Source of the DNA: Breviolum minutum Mf 1.05b.01 | Taxonomy: Eukaryota; Sar; Dinophyceae; Suessiales; Symbiodiniaceae | Reading direction: 5' to 3' | DNA length: 64,000 nucleotides | Assembly (NCBI GenBank): GCA_000507305.1 | Contig: DF239880.1 | Coordinates: 62,001 to 126,000 of the forward strand | Shown: positions 61,724 to 64,000 of the stretch, piece by piece | Layout of the letters: every line of letters begins with the position of its first letter | Position numbering within the stretch: position 1 is the stretch's first letter | Made by a program: the position numbers and the translations under genes | Notes under the pieces: model-generated | What the model was told of the DNA's origin: nothing | Databases searched by the model: none | What the model saw: the letters and a program-made list of their open reading frames with translations, nothing else

Positions 61724-61990
61724 GTGGCATTTTCTGGGGCTTTTTTGTGTGAATGGGGTAGTCCAAAAGAACAACACCAAACAGTTTTAGTTCTTTCTTT
61801 ATTTATTTATCTTTTTATCTATATAAATAGTTTTTTTTTGCAGGTTTCATCAGAATGTTCTCAAAGAATCTTAGTGTTCTAAGAGAAGTGTTTGTTCATT
61901 AAATGTCTTTGGTACCACAAGAATGGAACTGTTCTGACTTCATTGGGGGGTTCATCAGATGTGATTATAGAATTTTAGTGTTCTATAAGC

Positions 61991-62103
61991 TATAGGTGGT
62001 GATTTCATTCATATTTGTTGTATGTTCACCCCTACATTTTGGGAAATGATCCAGTTTGACCTGTGCATATTTTTCAACTGGGGTTGGTTGAAACCACCAA
62101 GTA
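61991..62103. repeat. family A element
   Basis: TATAGGTGGTGATTTCATTC to GGTTGAAACCACCAAG, with TGTTCACCCCTACA and GAAATGATCCAGTTTGAC inside. Confidence 0.82.
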
Positions 62104-62453
62104 ATTCCGCGATGTTCACCTTTGACTTGGGATCTTGGGATCTTGGGTGATTTTTCACAGCTTGTGGTTTGTTGGTTTGTTGGTTGTGCTTCCCCCCCTT
62201 TAACGCTAATGATCCCGATCCCAAGGATTGCAATATATATGAAAACATATACACCCGACTAATTGATCCCATAAAATTCAACCATTCATGAAAGGCATAT
62301 GTGTACCCATGAAGGATCCCCAACAAAAACATCATGAGTTCCCAACAACCCATGGAAAAAATGAGGTTTTGGCCACCCAAAAACCAGGTGATTTTACCAT
62401 AAAAAACCTCTAGAAATGTAGGTTTTGGAGTCCAAAGGCAACCAGGCAATCAG

Positions 62454-62573
62454 GATCCCTCCTTCCATCTCTTCCTGCAACAGGCCGTGGATCCAATGAC
62501 CGGTGCCAGCATGACTCGTACCTACGGTCTCATGACACCCTTTGATACCAAGATGCAGGACGGTCTGGAACAC
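62454..62573 (+). CDS. unassigned exon
   Basis: Acceptor GCAATCAG|GATC, donor GAACAC|GTTCAT, 40 codons, phase 0 in and out. It encodes DPSFHLFLQQAVDPMTGASM, then TRTYGLMTPFDTKMQDGLEH. It is in phase with the exon at 63268. Strong coding appearance, family not recognised. Confidence 0.62.
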
Positions 62574-63267
62574 GTTCATTTTAACGGGATCTGTGTGTTT
62601 TCATATTTGTTTTTTTCTGTGAAAGTGAATTAGTTGGTTTGATACGTAGCTATATGTATCATTAGATAGGTAATTTCATTATGCGAGATATAGCAGTGTA
62701 TGTGTGTATGTACATAGATCTATCTCTACATATGCGTCGCAAATGTAGACATAGGTCCGAGTTCTGCTCCTTGGAAATGATGGTTGCGGTTGACGGTTGA
62801 CTCTGCTCAAGACATTTATATATATATAGATATATCTATATACATTTACCCACGATGGATCCATGGGACGATTGGTATATTTGCCTTCATGAATGGTTGA
62901 TTTCTATGGGATGAATTAGTAGGTAAATATACCATAAACGGATCCTAGAATGGGTTATATATACATATTAGTTCATGAATATATCTATATGTATATATGT
63001 ATGCACGTTGGATGAAGGACCTTATTTATGGACCTTTCCAAATTTGCTCAGAAAATGCACCTGAGCTATGAAATAAGGGCTGCTGGTTGTTTAGGGTATA
63101 AGGGGGATTATACCGGGATTATACTACCCCGTTATAATCATGATAAACCATTCCTTTTTGGATCCCTATTAAACAACCAGTATTTCCTGGAAAGCATCCG
63201 GCCGGGTATTTTTTCGTGACTCGGGTGTGTATCCGTCGTTTCCGTCGTTTCCCCCGTTGTTTCACAG

Positions 63268-63327
63268 GATGTTTTGGTGGCCTATGCCGCGTGCTGCCGC
63301 TGCTGTCGTACCTTCTTGCTAGAGAAG
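63268..63327 (+). CDS. unassigned Cys-rich exon
   Basis: Acceptor TTTCACAG|GATG, donor GAGAAG|GTGGCA, 20 codons: DVLVAYAACCRCCRTFLLEK. The CC-R-CC group is unusual. It is phase 0 with 62454-62573, so the two probably belong together. Confidence 0.55.
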
Positions 63328-64000
63328 GTGGCAGGGGCAGAGGCAACCAGGAGCTCGGGGTGGTTTGTTGGAATTTGCTTAAGAAGTCAACCTGGGATCT
63401 ACCCCCAAAAAACTAACAGTGGCAAATGAAAGTTTATAGGTATTCCCTACTAAAAACGTCATAATCCCGGAAAAGGTGACTGGCATCCTGGGTGGGGCGG
63501 TGAACCCAAATTCGACCTTTCGTCTGAATTTGGATGAATTTGGTATTTGTCCCTTTTTGTGGGTGTTTTAGATCGTCACCTGACTCGGGGCTTAAACTAA
63601 TGGGGGGACGGTATGGCAAACCCTGTTCATCGCCCAACCTAATGTATAAGCAAACATGTTTGTGAATTCGAGTTGATCTTACGGGATATTAATACAGGAT
63701 CAGATTGGATCCACCCAAAATACTATGCAACATTCTACAAAATTAATCTGAATATAAGATTTGACCCCTGAAATTTAATGAATAGATCCCCAAAATGACC
63801 CCAAAACGTTGAAGCCGGAGATACATACATTTTCCAAAGCCCAATTATTTTTTGGCATGGATCTTCAATTTTTTGGCGTGTAAAAACTCTGGCAAAACAT
63901 GGTTTGCAGTAGACAAGGAAGCATTTGAAGATGTGTATTCGAGATTCAAGAATGTGGATTTCTAAATATTGCTACAGTTGAAGTGTCCTATGCTTAGTGA
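63328..64000. other. right end, no assigned gene
   Basis: A short frame at about 63895-63965 (FAVDKEAFEDVYSRFKNVDF, then TAA) is protein-like and could be a terminal exon, but splice sites are not clear. No repeat family recognised. Confidence 0.35.

Overview
The window is nuclear DNA of a protist, most likely a dinoflagellate (my inference). The coding signal is in short exons of about 24-200 nt, separated by introns of hundreds to thousands of bases. Nearly every 3' splice site that I can fix by protein homology reads AG|G. Several 5' splice sites are GC or GA instead of GT. All supported exons are on the + strand. These are known dinoflagellate traits. The exons are GC-richer than the AT-rich introns, and one base (43634) is an undetermined N.

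Gene 1 is a DExH-box RNA helicase of the DHX29/DHX36/DHX57 type. N-terminal exons lie at about 0.55-3.5 kb. The first half of Walker motif I is at 4572-4620 and the second half at 26883-26946. The rest of the core (motifs Ia, II as DEVH, III, IV, V and VI, then the winged-helix/ratchet region) runs from 28.3 to about 47.9 kb. The reading phase closes across almost every junction, which is the main support for the exon limits.

Gene 2 is a SET-domain protein with SMYD-like architecture: split SET, Cys-rich insert, and a post-SET CxCxxC. It lies at about 6.0-22.5 kb on the same strand, inside what would be a 22.3-kb helicase intron that splits motif I. This is the most surprising feature of the window. 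It is either a same-strand nested gene, a duplicated helicase 5' end, or an assembly artefact.

From about 48 to 64 kb there are further exon-like pieces that I cannot name, with in-phase AG|G...GT limits (for example 59041-59105, 62454-62573 and 63268-63327). They may be the helicase tail or another gene.

The non-coding DNA is packed with short (about 80-150 bp) near-palindromic elements with terminal inverted repeats. I recognise at least ten families with several copies each (A-M below). Family A starts GTGGTGGTTTC and ends GAAACCACCAACCAG, so it carries its own GT...AG ends and looks like an introner. Other families resemble MITEs, and one is nested in another with a target-site duplication. 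Almost every helicase intron carries at least one such element. I saw no rRNA, tRNA, CRISPR array or bacterial-type feature.
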